This document shows positions 55,241 to 64,000 of a stretch of 64,000 nt of DNA, one piece after another. Under the pieces are notes generated by a model, which made no database searches, was not told the origin of the DNA, and saw nothing but the letters and a program-made list of their open reading frames with translations. The translations under genes and the position numbers were made by a program. The stretch comes from Shewanella livingstonensis (lineage in GTDB: Bacteria; Pseudomonadota; Gammaproteobacteria; Enterobacterales; Shewanellaceae), in assembly GCF_003855395.1 (NCBI RefSeq), contig NZ_CP034015.1:4775880-4839879 (forward strand). Reading direction: 5' to 3'. How positions within the stretch are numbered: position 1 is the first letter of the stretch; every line of letters begins with the position of its first letter.

Positions 55241-57663
55241 TATTGTCCGTGCTCCGCGTGCACACTATCAACAATGGTTTGTCTTACTGACGAACTCAGT
55301 AACCTATTAGCATGATCTCGAATTCTGATCACCTCTTCACGATGTTCAAGACTGCATAAGTAGCCTAATTCTTTTAACTTAACACTCAGAGTATTATACA
55401 ATTTTTTATCATAAAACTCTGGAGCGGTAATCCCATGTAGCGCCCCTAATCGTTGCGCCAGCAAGTGACTGTCGGTTTCAAGTGCTGAACGTTCAAGCTC
55501 TGGCTTTATCGCCAGTAAATTGAAGATAATGGCATAACGCTGCAACGTCTCACTGATCGTTTCAGCCAGAAGTAATACTTGGGTAATATGGCGAGGCGTA
55601 ATAGAAAAGTTATCGTTGCCAGTCAGTAAACCTTGCTCAACCATGAAATCTAAAATGCCATCAACATGCTTAGGTACATCGTCAATACCCATAAATAACT
55701 CAGCTTTTAGTAATGGATAAAAATCCATTACAATGGCATGAATCCGTGCACGATCGCATTCATCATATTGCACTAAACAACTGGCAATTAATGAAGGTAG
55801 TGCCATTAGATGAATAATATTATTACGGTAATAACTCATGGTGATGGCAATTTTTTCATCCACAGAAATAATTTCACCAATAAGATCTTTGGTACTAACA
55901 AACTTATTTAACGACAGACAATGATCAACAATGGACTTGCCATTACCTTCGGCTACAGACGCATAATGGGTATAAGGCACCGTTTTCAATAAGGCTAAAT
56001 ACAAATCAAGTTGACGTTCTAACTGACTTCTTTCTAATGCATTTTGTTCTGAGGCCAATAACACCAAGCTGGTTAATGTTACTGAGCTGGCTGCAGCGGC
56101 GCCGTTAATATTGGTCATCACGCGGTTAGCAAGTACATTAACCGATGGGGTAAACCATGACGGCTTTTGATCGGGTTCTTTAGCCAGTTCCTCACGCCAT
56201 TCTGGGGCCTGTTGATTTAAGAAATGCTGTAAGTTAATCGGCTCACCAAAATTAACATAACCTTGGCCAAAATTACCTAATTTACGCAGCGCTCCAAATA
56301 GCTGCCAAACAGATTCTTTTTTCTTTTTCTTACCGCTTAATTCTTTATGATAAGTAGCAACTTCCATTACATGATCGTAACCTAAATATACTGGTACTAA
56401 GGTCACTGGACGCTCTATTCCACGAAGTACGCTGTTAATCGTCATCGCTAACATGCCGGTTTTAGGCGCTAACAAACGCCCGGTGCGTGAACGACCACCT
56501 TCAGTGAAGTATTCAACCGAATAGCCTTTAGCAAATAATTGATCTAAATATTCACGAAATACTGCGGTATATAACTTATTGCCATTAAAACTACGACGAA
56601 TAAAGAATGCCCCACCACGACGGAACATTGGCCCTGCAGGCCAAAAATTAAGATTAATACCTGCTGCAATATGCGGCGGCACCATCCCCTGATAATACAA
56701 AATATATGACAGCAACAAGTAATCCATATGGCTGCGATGACAAGGCACATAGACAATTTCGTGACCATCATGATGTAACTGTCTTATCTGTTCAGCACCT
56801 TTAATATTGATACCACTGTATAATTTGTTCCATAACCAAGTCAGAAAACGCTCAGCAATACGTACCAGACTATCTGAATAGTCTGCGGCAATTTCATCAA
56901 GGTATTCAATGGCGGTTTCACGTGCCTTCTCGAGTGATACTTTTTTATTAGCAGACTCTTCTTCAATGGCTTTCTTGATTGAGTCGGATTTTAATAAAGA
57001 AGCAAATAACATCTGTCGATTAGGTAATTGTGGCCCTGTCATCACTTTACGTTGCCGACGAAAATGCACTCGTGCAACACGGGTTAATTTATGGGCAATT
57101 CTTTTATCTGTGCCATGTTCGTCGGCCATATAACGAAGTGATAATGCATTAGAAAACTGAACAAAATTATGTCGGCCCAAAAACAAAATCATTAACCATT
57201 TACGTAACCATGTAGGATTTTCGCGTTCAAATACTGCCGCTTTCATGGTGTCTTCTTCTTTACCAGGCGTGCGCCCCCAATAAAGGCAAACAGGAACCAA
57301 CTGAATATCTAATTCAGAATTCTCGCTATGAAGGGATAATAAACTGGTAAAATAATTAATGAATTTGTCACCGCTTTCACGTTTACCAAATATGGGTTTT
57401 CGACCTTCTAAGCAAACGACTCGAGGTACTCTTAAACCATCAAGCTGTAATGGTTCATAAGGACTGGGCAAACCAAAGCCTTCTGTGATTTCGCTCAAGG
57501 CAGCAATATCACTAATAGATTCCGTTTTCATTAAATAAACCAAAGGCTTGGTCGGATCTATGTTGAGATCATCAAAGGGATCATGTGGCACCACAATGGT
57601 CTGTACCATCCATTTCTGGATCCATCTTAATGCTCGTAAAAATATTGAATTTGGTTTTGACAT
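55240..57663 (-). CDS. plsB: Glycerol-3-phosphate 1-O-acyltransferase PlsB
   Basis: 807 codons from the ATG at 57663, the same length as I recall for E. coli PlsB; earlier in-frame starts add 19 residues. The acyltransferase motifs are [11 protein letters not shown] (HX4D), [27 protein letters not shown] and [12 protein letters not shown]. It makes lysophosphatidate in membrane lipid synthesis. Divergent from lexA, as in E. coli. No strong ribosome-binding site was seen. Confidence 0.94.
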   Translation of the reverse strand: MSKPNSIFLRALRWIQKWMVQTIVVPHDPFDDLNIDPTKPLVYLMKTESISDIAALSEITEGFGLPSPYEPLQLDGLRVPRVVCLEGRKPIFGKRESGDKFINYFTSLLSLHSENSELDIQLVPVCLYWGRTPGKEEDTMKAAVFERENPTWLRKWLMILFLGRHNFVQFSNALSLRYMADEHGTDKRIAHKLTRVARVHFRRQRKVMTGPQLPNRQMLFASLLKSDSIKKAIEEESANKKVSLEKARETAIEYLDEIAADYSDSLVRIAERFLTWLWNKLYSGINIKGAEQIRQLHHDGHEIVYVPCHRSHMDYLLLSYILYYQGMVPPHIAAGINLNFWPAGPMFRRGGAFFIRRSFNGNKLYTAVFREYLDQLFAKGYSVEYFTEGGRSRTGRLLAPKTGMLAMTINSVLRGIERPVTLVPVYLGYDHVMEVATYHKELSGKKKKKESVWQLFGALRKLGNFGQGYVNFGEPINLQHFLNQQAPEWREELAKEPDQKPSWFTPSVNVLANRVMTNINGAAAASSVTLTSLVLLASEQNALERSQLERQLDLYLALLKTVPYTHYASVAEGNGKSIVDHCLSLNKFVSTKDLIGEIISVDEKIAITMSYYRNNIIHLMALPSLIASCLVQYDECDRARIHAIVMDFYPLLKAELFMGIDDVPKHVDGILDFMVEQGLLTGNDNFSITPRHITQVLLLAETISETLQRYAIIFNLLAIKPELERSALETDSHLLAQRLGALHGITAPEFYDKKLYNTLSVKLKELGYLCSLEHREEVIRIRDHANRLLSSSVRQTIVDSVHAEHGQ

Positions 57664-57884
57664 GGTTATTTTCGCAATATAAGCCATTGTAATATTGTGG
57701 TATAGGATACCAGAAACCACCCTGCTTACACTATCTGGGCGACTTATCTTTACGCGCGAGCTCTCATCTTAAGAAATAGCATAAGACAAACTATAAGTAA
57801 TAATCAATTAAAACATATCGTTAAATGATATTTTACCAACAAAACACAAAAAATAGTTGGTTAATACTTGCGCGAACAAAAACA

Positions 57885-57919
57885 CTGTATATAATGACAG
57901 TCACTGTATAAAAAGACAG
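57885..57919. promoter_or_regulatory. Two LexA operators upstream of lexA-sulA
   Basis: CTGT-ATATAATG-ACAG at 57885-57900 and CTGT-ATAAAAAG-ACAG at 57904-57919, both fitting CTGT-N8-ACAG. Their starts are 19 bases apart, on the same helix face within two turns, and end nine bases before the lexA ATG. Confidence 0.92.
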
Positions 57920-57927
57920 GAATCATC

Positions 57928-58542
57928 ATGAGACCGTTAACGCCGCGCCAAGCAGAAATATTAGACTTAATTAAAAACAATATCGCCGAAACAGGTATGC
58001 CACCCACTCGTGCCGAAATTGCAAATCGTCTTGGCTTTAAAAGTGCTAATGCCGCCGAAGAGCATTTAAAAGCATTAGCCAAAAAAGGCTTTATCGAGAT
58101 CATTCCTGGTACCTCTAGAGGTATTCGTTTACCTCATGAAGAACAGGTTGAAACCGGTCTGCCATTAATTGGACAAGTTGCTGCTGGGGAGCCTATTTTG
58201 GCCCAAGAGCATGTTGAACAATACTATCAAGTTGATGCAAACATGTTTAAACCTGCCGCAGATTTTCTACTGCGCGTTCGTGGTGATAGCATGAAAAATA
58301 TCGGTATTCTAGAAGGCGACTTGCTCGCTGTACACAAAATGCAACAAGCACGTAATGGTCAGGTTGTCGTGGCGCGTGTTGATGATGACGTCACTGTAAA
58401 ACGATTTGAACAAAGAGGTAATGTGATTTATCTGCATGCAGAAAATGACGATTACACCCCGATAAAAGTAGATTTAAGTTGCCAAAGCCTAACCATCGAA
58501 GGGCTTGCCGTTGGCGTTATCCGTAATGGAGATTGGTTATGA
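57928..58542 (+). CDS. lexA: SOS repressor LexA
   Basis: 204 codons. N-terminal winged helix ([28 protein letters not shown]), self-cleavage site Ala-Gly in QVAAGEP, catalytic Ser in [10 protein letters not shown] and Lys in DDDVTVKRF. It represses SOS genes until RecA stimulates its cleavage. Twin LexA boxes lie directly upstream, giving autoregulation. It overlaps sulA by 4 bases (ATGA). Confidence 0.97.
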   Translation: MRPLTPRQAEILDLIKNNIAETGMPPTRAEIANRLGFKSANAAEEHLKALAKKGFIEIIPGTSRGIRLPHEEQVETGLPLIGQVAAGEPILAQEHVEQYYQVDANMFKPAADFLLRVRGDSMKNIGILEGDLLAVHKMQQARNGQVVVARVDDDVTVKRFEQRGNVIYLHAENDDYTPIKVDLSCQSLTIEGLAVGVIRNGDWL

Positions 58543-59045
58543 ACAAACTAATGGGCATCGCGCCACGCCACCCAGGCTTATGGGTCGAATTAACTGACAC
58601 AGAACTCCATGGCAACCAAACTATTCAAACATTACAAACCGTCACCCAAGGGGAAGCTGAACTGAGTCAATTGTGTAGCCAACTGGCGACATTGAGTCAG
58701 CAAGGTAGATGGATTGTGTTAATTAGCCCTCCTCATATTGGCTATAAACATATGCTGGCAAGTGCAGGCGTGAGAATGGACCGAATTTTACTGGTGCATA
58801 CCAAAGATGAAGTTGAAACTTTATGGGCCATGGAAAAAGCACTGACGAGCGGTACATCAAGTGCTGTAGTAACTTGGACAAGCTCACTTGACGCTCGCGA
58901 TAGTCGTCGGTTAGAAATTGTAGCCAAAAGTGCACGTGCTTTAGGTGTAGTAATTGAAGATGTAAATGCTCACTTACCTCACAAACATCAACTTGTTAGC
59001 CCTACTTTAACAAATGGAGCAAGTAATTTTTGCTCATTTCACTAA
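58539..59045 (+). CDS. sulA: Cell-division inhibitor SulA
   Basis: 168 codons from the ATG overlapping the lexA stop. SulA features: [56 protein letters not shown] and [33 protein letters not shown]. SulA binds FtsZ and blocks division during SOS. Here it is the second gene of a lexA-sulA operon rather than a separate SOS gene as in E. coli. A short hairpin with eight T follows. Confidence 0.9.
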   Translation: MNKLMGIAPRHPGLWVELTDTELHGNQTIQTLQTVTQGEAELSQLCSQLATLSQQGRWIVLISPPHIGYKHMLASAGVRMDRILLVHTKDEVETLWAMEKALTSGTSSAVVTWTSSLDARDSRRLEIVAKSARALGVVIEDVNAHLPHKHQLVSPTLTNGASNFCSFH

Positions 59046-59067
59046 GCACGAACCCTTAATTACCAAG

Positions 59068-59094
59068 CCCTGTATTGAATTCAGGGTTTTTTTT
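59068..59094 (+). terminator. Terminator after sulA
   Basis: CCCTG, 9-base loop, CAGGG, then eight T. Confidence 0.7.
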
Positions 59095-59122
59095 CATCTT
59101 TTTTCAGCCTATTAGCCAACAA

Positions 59123-59138
59123 AGTGATCTTGATCAAT
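59123..59138. promoter_or_regulatory. CRP/FNR-like site upstream of the cox operon
   Basis: AGTGATCTTGATCAAT is close to the CRP core TGTGA-N6-TCACA, with FNR-like features (GTGAT-N4-ATCAA). It lies about 300 bases before coxB. Which regulator binds is not decided. Confidence 0.5.
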
Positions 59139-59439
59139 GTTTAATCTACAAGTAATGTGGTTAACAAGGATGAAACATTTTTATCTTTAATTGGACGTGA
59201 ATCAAAGTAATCGAGATAACTTTGACTCAAATGAGCCAAATCAATATTGATAAGTTCTGTCGTAGGTACAAGTGTGGTGCACCGCTAACAATAAAACCGT
59301 AAACCTTATGTTTGCAACCACCAAGGTACTTTGAGTTCATCAAGCTTTTTTCGGGAACCGAAGAGTTTGCATAGAGCAGAGAATTACTGTGTGACTCTTC
59401 TTTGTAGTTGCTATTTGCAATGAGCAGAGGAGTAGTCTT
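59139..59439 (+). other. Long leader of the cox operon
   Basis: About 300 bases with no gene between the CRP/FNR-like site and coxB. It contains a GGTGCACC palindrome near 59275 and AGAGGAG near the coxB start. Promoters cannot be placed by eye. Confidence 0.4.
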
Positions 59440-61044
59440 GTGAAGCAATGGTTGTATTGTTTACTGGTTGTGTGTGTAGCACTTCCGCTTGGGGCATCAG
59501 AAATGCCCCTTAACATGACTCAAGGCGTGACAGATATCAGTGGTAAGGTTTATGACCTCCACATGACGATTCTATACATCTGTTGTGCGATTGGGTTAGT
59601 GGTGTTTGGGATCATGATTTATTCAATGATCTATCACCGTAAATCAAAAGGCGCTGTTGCGGCTAATTTTCACGAAAGTACCAAAGTGGAAATAGCTTGG
59701 ACCATCATCCCTTTCATCATATTAATTGCTATGGCTATTCCAGCCACTAAAACCTTAATTGCTATGGAAGATCCCAGCGATGCTGATCTGACGATTAAAA
59801 TTACTGGGTCACAGTGGAAATGGCATTACAGCTATTTTGATAAAGACATCGAATTTTACAGCACACTATCCACCCCCAGAGAGCAAATTGACGGCAGCGA
59901 GGCCAAGGGTGAACATTACCTCCTAGAAGTCGATAAACCACTCGTGCTACCCATAAACCAAAAAGTACGCTTCTTGATGACATCCGATGATGTGATCCAC
60001 TCATGGTGGGTACCTGCCTTCGCGGTTAAAAAAGACGCCAATCCAGGCTTTATTAATGAATCATGGACTCGAATAGATAAGCCCGGTATTTATCGCGGCC
60101 AGTGCGCCGAGTTATGCGGTAAAGACCATGGCTTTATGCCTATTGTGGTACAAGCTTTATCTGAAGCGGATTTTGATAATTGGTTAGTTGAACAAAAGCA
60201 ACTGGCTAGCAATGCAGCGGCAGCAGCAACCGCATCATTATCACAAACATTATCTATTGAAGAGCTGACCACCCAAGGTGAACAAATCTATATTGCCAGG
60301 TGTGCAGCTTGTCACCAACCCAATGGCGCAGGTCTTCCTGGGGTATTCCCATCATTAATTGGCAGTCCAATCATAAAAGGCCCTGTTGACGGTCACCTGA
60401 ATATTGTCTTAAACGGCAAAGCTGGTACCGCAATGCAAGCCTTTGCCAAGCAACTTACCGCCAAAGAAATTGCTGCTGTCATTACCTTTGAGCGAAATGC
60501 TTGGGGTAATAATAGCGGTGATGTAGTTCAAGCCGCTGATGTGAGCCACTTCTCTGGCAATACTCAAGTAAGTTCACAAGCAAGTACTGAAGCCAGTAAA
60601 ACCGTCGCCGATGCTAAGGACACAATGGCCGCAGTAGCAACTGAGATAACCGACAAAGTGACAGAAAAAGCTACCCAAGCGGTTACAAAAGTAGTGACAA
60701 CTGAAACGGTTGCCGCTGAAGATTTACCCACCTTAACGTTGGAGCAATTAATTGCCGAAGGTGAGCAGGTTTATGCCACCACTTGCGCCGCATGTCACCA
60801 AGCCACTGGCGCTGGTTTACCAGGCGCTTTCCCTTCACTTATTGGCAGCCCTGTCATTACCGGACCGGTTAGCGGACATATCGATATTGTTATGCACGGC
60901 AAACCAGGTACCGCAATGCAGGCATTTAGTCGTCAACTCAGCCCGCAAAAGATGGCCGCAGTGATTACTTATGAGCGTAATGCGTGGGGCAATAATTCTG
61001 GCGAGGCGGTGCAACCTGCCGATGTCGCTAGCCATGGACAGTAG
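59440..61044 (+). CDS. coxB: Cytochrome c oxidase subunit II with two fused cytochrome c domains
   Basis: 534 codons, GTG start with GAGGAG upstream. Signal peptide, two membrane helices (about 42-63 and 84-103), and the CuA domain with His187 (VIHSWW) and Cys222, Cys226, His230 and Met233 in QCAELCGKDHGFM. Two cytochrome c domains follow (about 271-370 and 431-531), each with CAACH (Cys288/291/His292; Cys449/452/His453), Met in GTAMQAF, and the same NAWGNNSG end. An Ala/Thr-rich linker of about 60 residues joins them. A typical caa3-type subunit II has one such domain. First gene of the oxidase operon. Confidence 0.93.
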   Translation: MKQWLYCLLVVCVALPLGASEMPLNMTQGVTDISGKVYDLHMTILYICCAIGLVVFGIMIYSMIYHRKSKGAVAANFHESTKVEIAWTIIPFIILIAMAIPATKTLIAMEDPSDADLTIKITGSQWKWHYSYFDKDIEFYSTLSTPREQIDGSEAKGEHYLLEVDKPLVLPINQKVRFLMTSDDVIHSWWVPAFAVKKDANPGFINESWTRIDKPGIYRGQCAELCGKDHGFMPIVVQALSEADFDNWLVEQKQLASNAAAAATASLSQTLSIEELTTQGEQIYIARCAACHQPNGAGLPGVFPSLIGSPIIKGPVDGHLNIVLNGKAGTAMQAFAKQLTAKEIAAVITFERNAWGNNSGDVVQAADVSHFSGNTQVSSQASTEASKTVADAKDTMAAVATEITDKVTEKATQAVTKVVTTETVAAEDLPTLTLEQLIAEGEQVYATTCAACHQATGAGLPGAFPSLIGSPVITGPVSGHIDIVMHGKPGTAMQAFSRQLSPQKMAAVITYERNAWGNNSGEAVQPADVASHGQ

Positions 61045-61053
61045 GGGAAAAAA

Positions 61054-62649
61054 ATGAGCACATCAACGCACGATACAATTGCTACCGCTCATGATGATCA
61101 TCATCACGGAGCTCCGAAAGGACTAATGCGCTGGCTACTCACCACTAACCATAAAGACATTGGTTCACTGTATTTATGGTTTAGTTTTATTATGTTTCTC
61201 ACTGGTGGCGCGATGGCAATGGTCATTCGGGCTGAGTTATTTCAACCTGGATTACAGCTAGTAGAACCTAACTTCTTTAATCAGATGACTACGGTTCATG
61301 GTCTTATCATGGTATTTGGGGCGGTAATGCCTGCTTTTACCGGATTAGCTAACTGGCTAATTCCAATGATGATTGGTGCGCCAGATATGGCGCTTCCCCG
61401 CATGAACAATTGGAGTTTTTGGATTTTACCTTTTGCCTTCACCATGTTGCTTGGCACCTTGTTTATGGAAGGCGGCGGGCCTAATTTTGGTTGGACATTC
61501 TACGCACCGTTATCAACCACTTACAGTCCAGATTCCACCGCTCTATTTGTATTTTCCATCCACATTATGGGTATTAGCTCAATCATGGGGGCGATTAACG
61601 TTATCGTCACCATCGTTAACATGCGTGCGCCTGGCATGACATGGATGAAACTGCCTTTGTTTGTGTGGACTTGGTTGATTACCGCATTTTTATTAATCGC
61701 GGTAATGCCAGTGCTAGCCGGTGCAGTCACCATGGTATTAACCGATAAGTTTTTTGGTACCAGCTTTTTTGATGCTGCAGGTGGCGGTGACCCAGTGATG
61801 TTCCAGCATATTTTCTGGTTCTTCGGTCATCCAGAAGTGTACATCATGATTTTACCCTCATTCGGTATTATCTCCGCCATTGTGCCAACCTTTAGTCGCA
61901 AAAAACTGTTTGGTTACTCCTCTATGGTTTACGCCACAGCCAGTATTGCGGTGTTATCTTTCTTAGTGTGGGCGCATCATATGTTTACCACTGGCATGCC
62001 GGTATTTGCTGAGCTATTTTTCATGTATTGCACCATGTTAATTGCGGTGCCAACTGGGGTGAAAGTGTTTAATTGGGTCGCCACCATGTGGCGTGGTTCG
62101 ATGACATTTGAAACACCAATGCTCTTTGCCGTGGCATTTATCATCCTGTTCACCATTGGTGGTTTTTCCGGGTTGATGCTCGCAATCACACCGGCTGATT
62201 TCCAATATCACGACACTTACTTTGTCGTGGCTCATTTCCATTACGTGTTGGTCACTGGAGCCATATTCTCCATTATGGCCGCGGCGTATTATTGGTTGCC
62301 TAAATGGACCGGTAATATGTATAACGAAACCTTAGGCAAGTGGCATTTTTGGTGTTCGGTGATCTCTGTCAATGTGTTGTTTTTCCCTATGCACTTTTTG
62401 GGTTTAGCGGGTATGCCTCGGCGGATCCCAGATTACGCAGTACAGTTTGCCGATGTTAATCAAATTGTATCGATCGGTGGATTCGCATTTGGTTTATCAC
62501 AGTTTATTTTCCTCGCGGTGGTACTCAAATGCATCAAAGGAGGCAAACCTGCTGGCGATAATCCTTGGCAAGCAACTGAGGGATTAGAGTGGACGATTGC
62601 CAGCCCAGCACCCTATCACTCGTTTACCACTCCGCCGGAGATTAAATGA
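61054..62649 (+). CDS. coxA: Cytochrome c oxidase subunit I
   Basis: 531 codons, 12 membrane helices. The haem-copper ligands are visible: His in TVHGLIMVFG, the His-Tyr pair in FFGHPEVYIMILP, AHHMFTTGM, and HDTYFVVAHFHYVL. An aa3-type (A-family) enzyme is indicated. GGGG lies just before the ATG. Nine bases after coxB. Confidence 0.96.
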   Translation: MSTSTHDTIATAHDDHHHGAPKGLMRWLLTTNHKDIGSLYLWFSFIMFLTGGAMAMVIRAELFQPGLQLVEPNFFNQMTTVHGLIMVFGAVMPAFTGLANWLIPMMIGAPDMALPRMNNWSFWILPFAFTMLLGTLFMEGGGPNFGWTFYAPLSTTYSPDSTALFVFSIHIMGISSIMGAINVIVTIVNMRAPGMTWMKLPLFVWTWLITAFLLIAVMPVLAGAVTMVLTDKFFGTSFFDAAGGGDPVMFQHIFWFFGHPEVYIMILPSFGIISAIVPTFSRKKLFGYSSMVYATASIAVLSFLVWAHHMFTTGMPVFAELFFMYCTMLIAVPTGVKVFNWVATMWRGSMTFETPMLFAVAFIILFTIGGFSGLMLAITPADFQYHDTYFVVAHFHYVLVTGAIFSIMAAAYYWLPKWTGNMYNETLGKWHFWCSVISVNVLFFPMHFLGLAGMPRRIPDYAVQFADVNQIVSIGGFAFGLSQFIFLAVVLKCIKGGKPAGDNPWQATEGLEWTIASPAPYHSFTTPPEIK

Positions 62650-62650
62650 G

Positions 62651-63214
62651 ATGACACAGCCAACAAAATCAAACCGTAAGTTATTAATCATGCTGATTGC
62701 AGGTTCAATTGGTATGTTTGGATTTGGTTTTGCGCTGGTGCCGCTTTATGACGTGCTCTGCGATACATTGGGTATTAATGGTAAAACTCAAAATAGCGCC
62801 AGCAGTTATGAAGCGGTGGTGATTGATAAAAGTCGAATTGTTACCGTTGAATTTGTCACTCAAGTTCAATCGAATATGCCGTGGGAATTTAGCCCTAAAG
62901 TTAATAAAATAAGCGTGCATCCGGGGGAACTCACTCATGCGCAATTTATGGTTAAAAACCTGTCTACACATGACACCGTAGGCCAAGCGATACCTTCTGT
63001 ATCGCCTGGACTAGGGGCGGCATACTTCAATAAAACCGAATGTTTTTGCTTTAATCAACAACCACTGGCGGCATCAGCAACAGCAGAATTACCACTGATT
63101 TTTTACGTGGACCCTGATTTACCAGCGTCCATTAATACATTGACTCTCTCTTATACCCTTTACGACATCACCGATAAACAGGCGATTGTCATAGAGCAAG
63201 GAGCAGCAAAATGA
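62651..63214 (+). CDS. ctaG: Cytochrome oxidase copper chaperone CtaG/Cox11
   Basis: 187 codons from the ATG at 62651, one base after the coxA stop. One N-terminal helix (LLIMLIAGSIGMFGFGFALVPLYDVLCD), then the Cox11 domain with the copper-binding CFCFNQQ motif and PWEFSPKV. It delivers copper to CuB of subunit I. It overlaps the subunit III start by 4 bases (ATGA). Confidence 0.94.
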   Translation: MTQPTKSNRKLLIMLIAGSIGMFGFGFALVPLYDVLCDTLGINGKTQNSASSYEAVVIDKSRIVTVEFVTQVQSNMPWEFSPKVNKISVHPGELTHAQFMVKNLSTHDTVGQAIPSVSPGLGAAYFNKTECFCFNQQPLAASATAELPLIFYVDPDLPASINTLTLSYTLYDITDKQAIVIEQGAAK

Positions 63215-64000
63215 CAACAAAGTATCAAACTTATTATGTGCCAGCCCAAAGTGCATGGCCGATAATCGGTGCTCTTGGTTTATTTTTAATAGCCTTTGGC
63301 GCGGGCAATTATGTACAGCAATTGGCCACTGAGAAAACCTCTGGCGGTTATATTTTGATTACCGTTTGGCCGTGATTATTTTTATGATTTTTGGCTGGTT
63401 TAAACCGTCATTGATGAATCAATGGCAGGGCTTTATTCACCACAAATGGATCGTCATTTAGACAAGGAATGAGTTGGTTTATTTTTTCAGAGATTATGTT
63501 TTTTGGCGCATTTTTCGGCGCATTATTTTATGCACGAATGATTTCAGTACCTTGGCTTGGCGGCGCATCTAACAATGCCATGACCCATGAAGTGTTATGG
63601 CCTGCCTTTGAAGCCATTTGGCCACTGGTAAAAACGCCTGATGGCACAGCAACCGAAGCAATGCCGTGGACGGTTTACCGTTAATCAACACTATTATACT
63701 GCTAACCTCGTCATTACTTTGCATTTTGCTCATACCAATCTAGAAAAAAGCCAATCGTACGCCATTGATAAATTGGCTAGGATTAACCGTGATTTTAGTA
63801 TTGCGTTTCTTAGTTTACAGGTCGAAGAATACAGCCATGCCTACCAGGAAATGGGTCTAACCCTGACTTCTGGTGTGTACGGTAACACCTTTTTTGTTAA
63901 CTGGATTTCACGGCATGCATGTGACGATTGGCACTCTATTTTTAATTATTTTTGTTATTAAGAATAGTGAAAGGTCACTTTACCCCTGACAAGCATTTCG
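63211..64000 (+). pseudogene. coxC: Cytochrome c oxidase subunit III, reading frame broken by many frameshifts (3' end beyond window)
   Basis: The frame opens MTTKYQTYYVPAQSAWPIIG, overlapping ctaG by 4 bases as expected, and stops at 63375. Switching frames restores subunit III sequence: LAVIIFMIFGWF, VIDESMAGLYSPQMDR, FRQGMSWFIFSEIMFF...TEAMPW, GLPLINTIILLTSS, LHFAHTNLEKSQ, FLSLQVEEYSHAYQEMGLTL and LLTGFHGMHVTIGT. Frame changes are needed near 63365, 63405, 63455, 63671, 63718, 63770, 63804, 63895 and 63960; most fit single-base losses. Protein conservation between breaks is high. Either low-quality sequence or a recent wreck; the former seems likelier. Confidence 0.9.

Noticed and set aside
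1..64000. tRNA, rRNA, riboswitch or CRISPR features
   Set aside because: None recognised on reading; a covariance-model scan would be needed to exclude small RNAs.

Overview
The window looks like chromosomal DNA of a Shewanella-type marine gammaproteobacterium. The evidence is a tetrahaem CymA quinol dehydrogenase, a menD-menH-menC-menE cluster, an rpoH-ftsX-ftsE-ftsY/rsmD neighbourhood, lexA-sulA beside plsB, a coxB-coxA-ctaG-coxC oxidase operon and several small proteins typical of that group. Base composition is moderately AT-rich and coding density is high. No rRNA, tRNA or CRISPR array was seen.

Layout. 0-4.3 kb: the end of a CpxA-type sensor kinase, a small YqaE/Pmp3 gene, a BON-MscS channel, trmL and a DUF2956 gene. 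4.3-11.1 kb (mostly minus strand): a secreted protein of unknown function, a paired M16 protease (inactive plus active subunit), an M20 amidohydrolase, a zinc-ribbon methyltransferase, a coiled-coil exported protein and a DTW-domain tRNA-modifying enzyme. 11.2-17.1 kb: a putative porin, a Bcr/CflA drug exporter divergent from a LysR regulator, a 267-bp MITE-like element, two related small membrane proteins and an NAD(P)-binding protein.

17.1-24.4 kb is the most island-like part. It holds a macA-macB-histidine kinase-response regulator operon flanked by 58-bp inverted repeats, next to an extra signal peptidase II gene. 24.8-33.2 kb: an SLC13 permease, a Sel1-repeat protein, a YciC-like protein, DUF2780 and TerB-like proteins, a YjeH-like exporter divergent from an Lrp/AsnC regulator, and an HDOD protein.

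33.4-45.0 kb is conserved core: menaquinone synthesis (menDHCE), rpoH, ftsXE-ftsY, rsmD, a DUF1145 gene and cymA. CymA oxidises menaquinol, so the men cluster feeds it. 45.5-52.3 kb: two overlapping PepSY membrane proteins, then a Cu/Ag efflux operon (a small Cys/His-rich exported protein, a CusB-like adaptor with two metal-binding motifs, CusA). 52.4-59.1 kb: two small envelope proteins, a double-VOC protein, an aromatic amino acid permease, plsB, and lexA-sulA behind twin LexA boxes.

59.1-64.0 kb: an aa3-type oxidase operon. CoxB carries two tandem cytochrome c domains. The coxC (subunit III) reading frame is broken by at least nine frame changes although its protein sequence is otherwise well conserved, which suggests base-calling errors at least as much as real decay.
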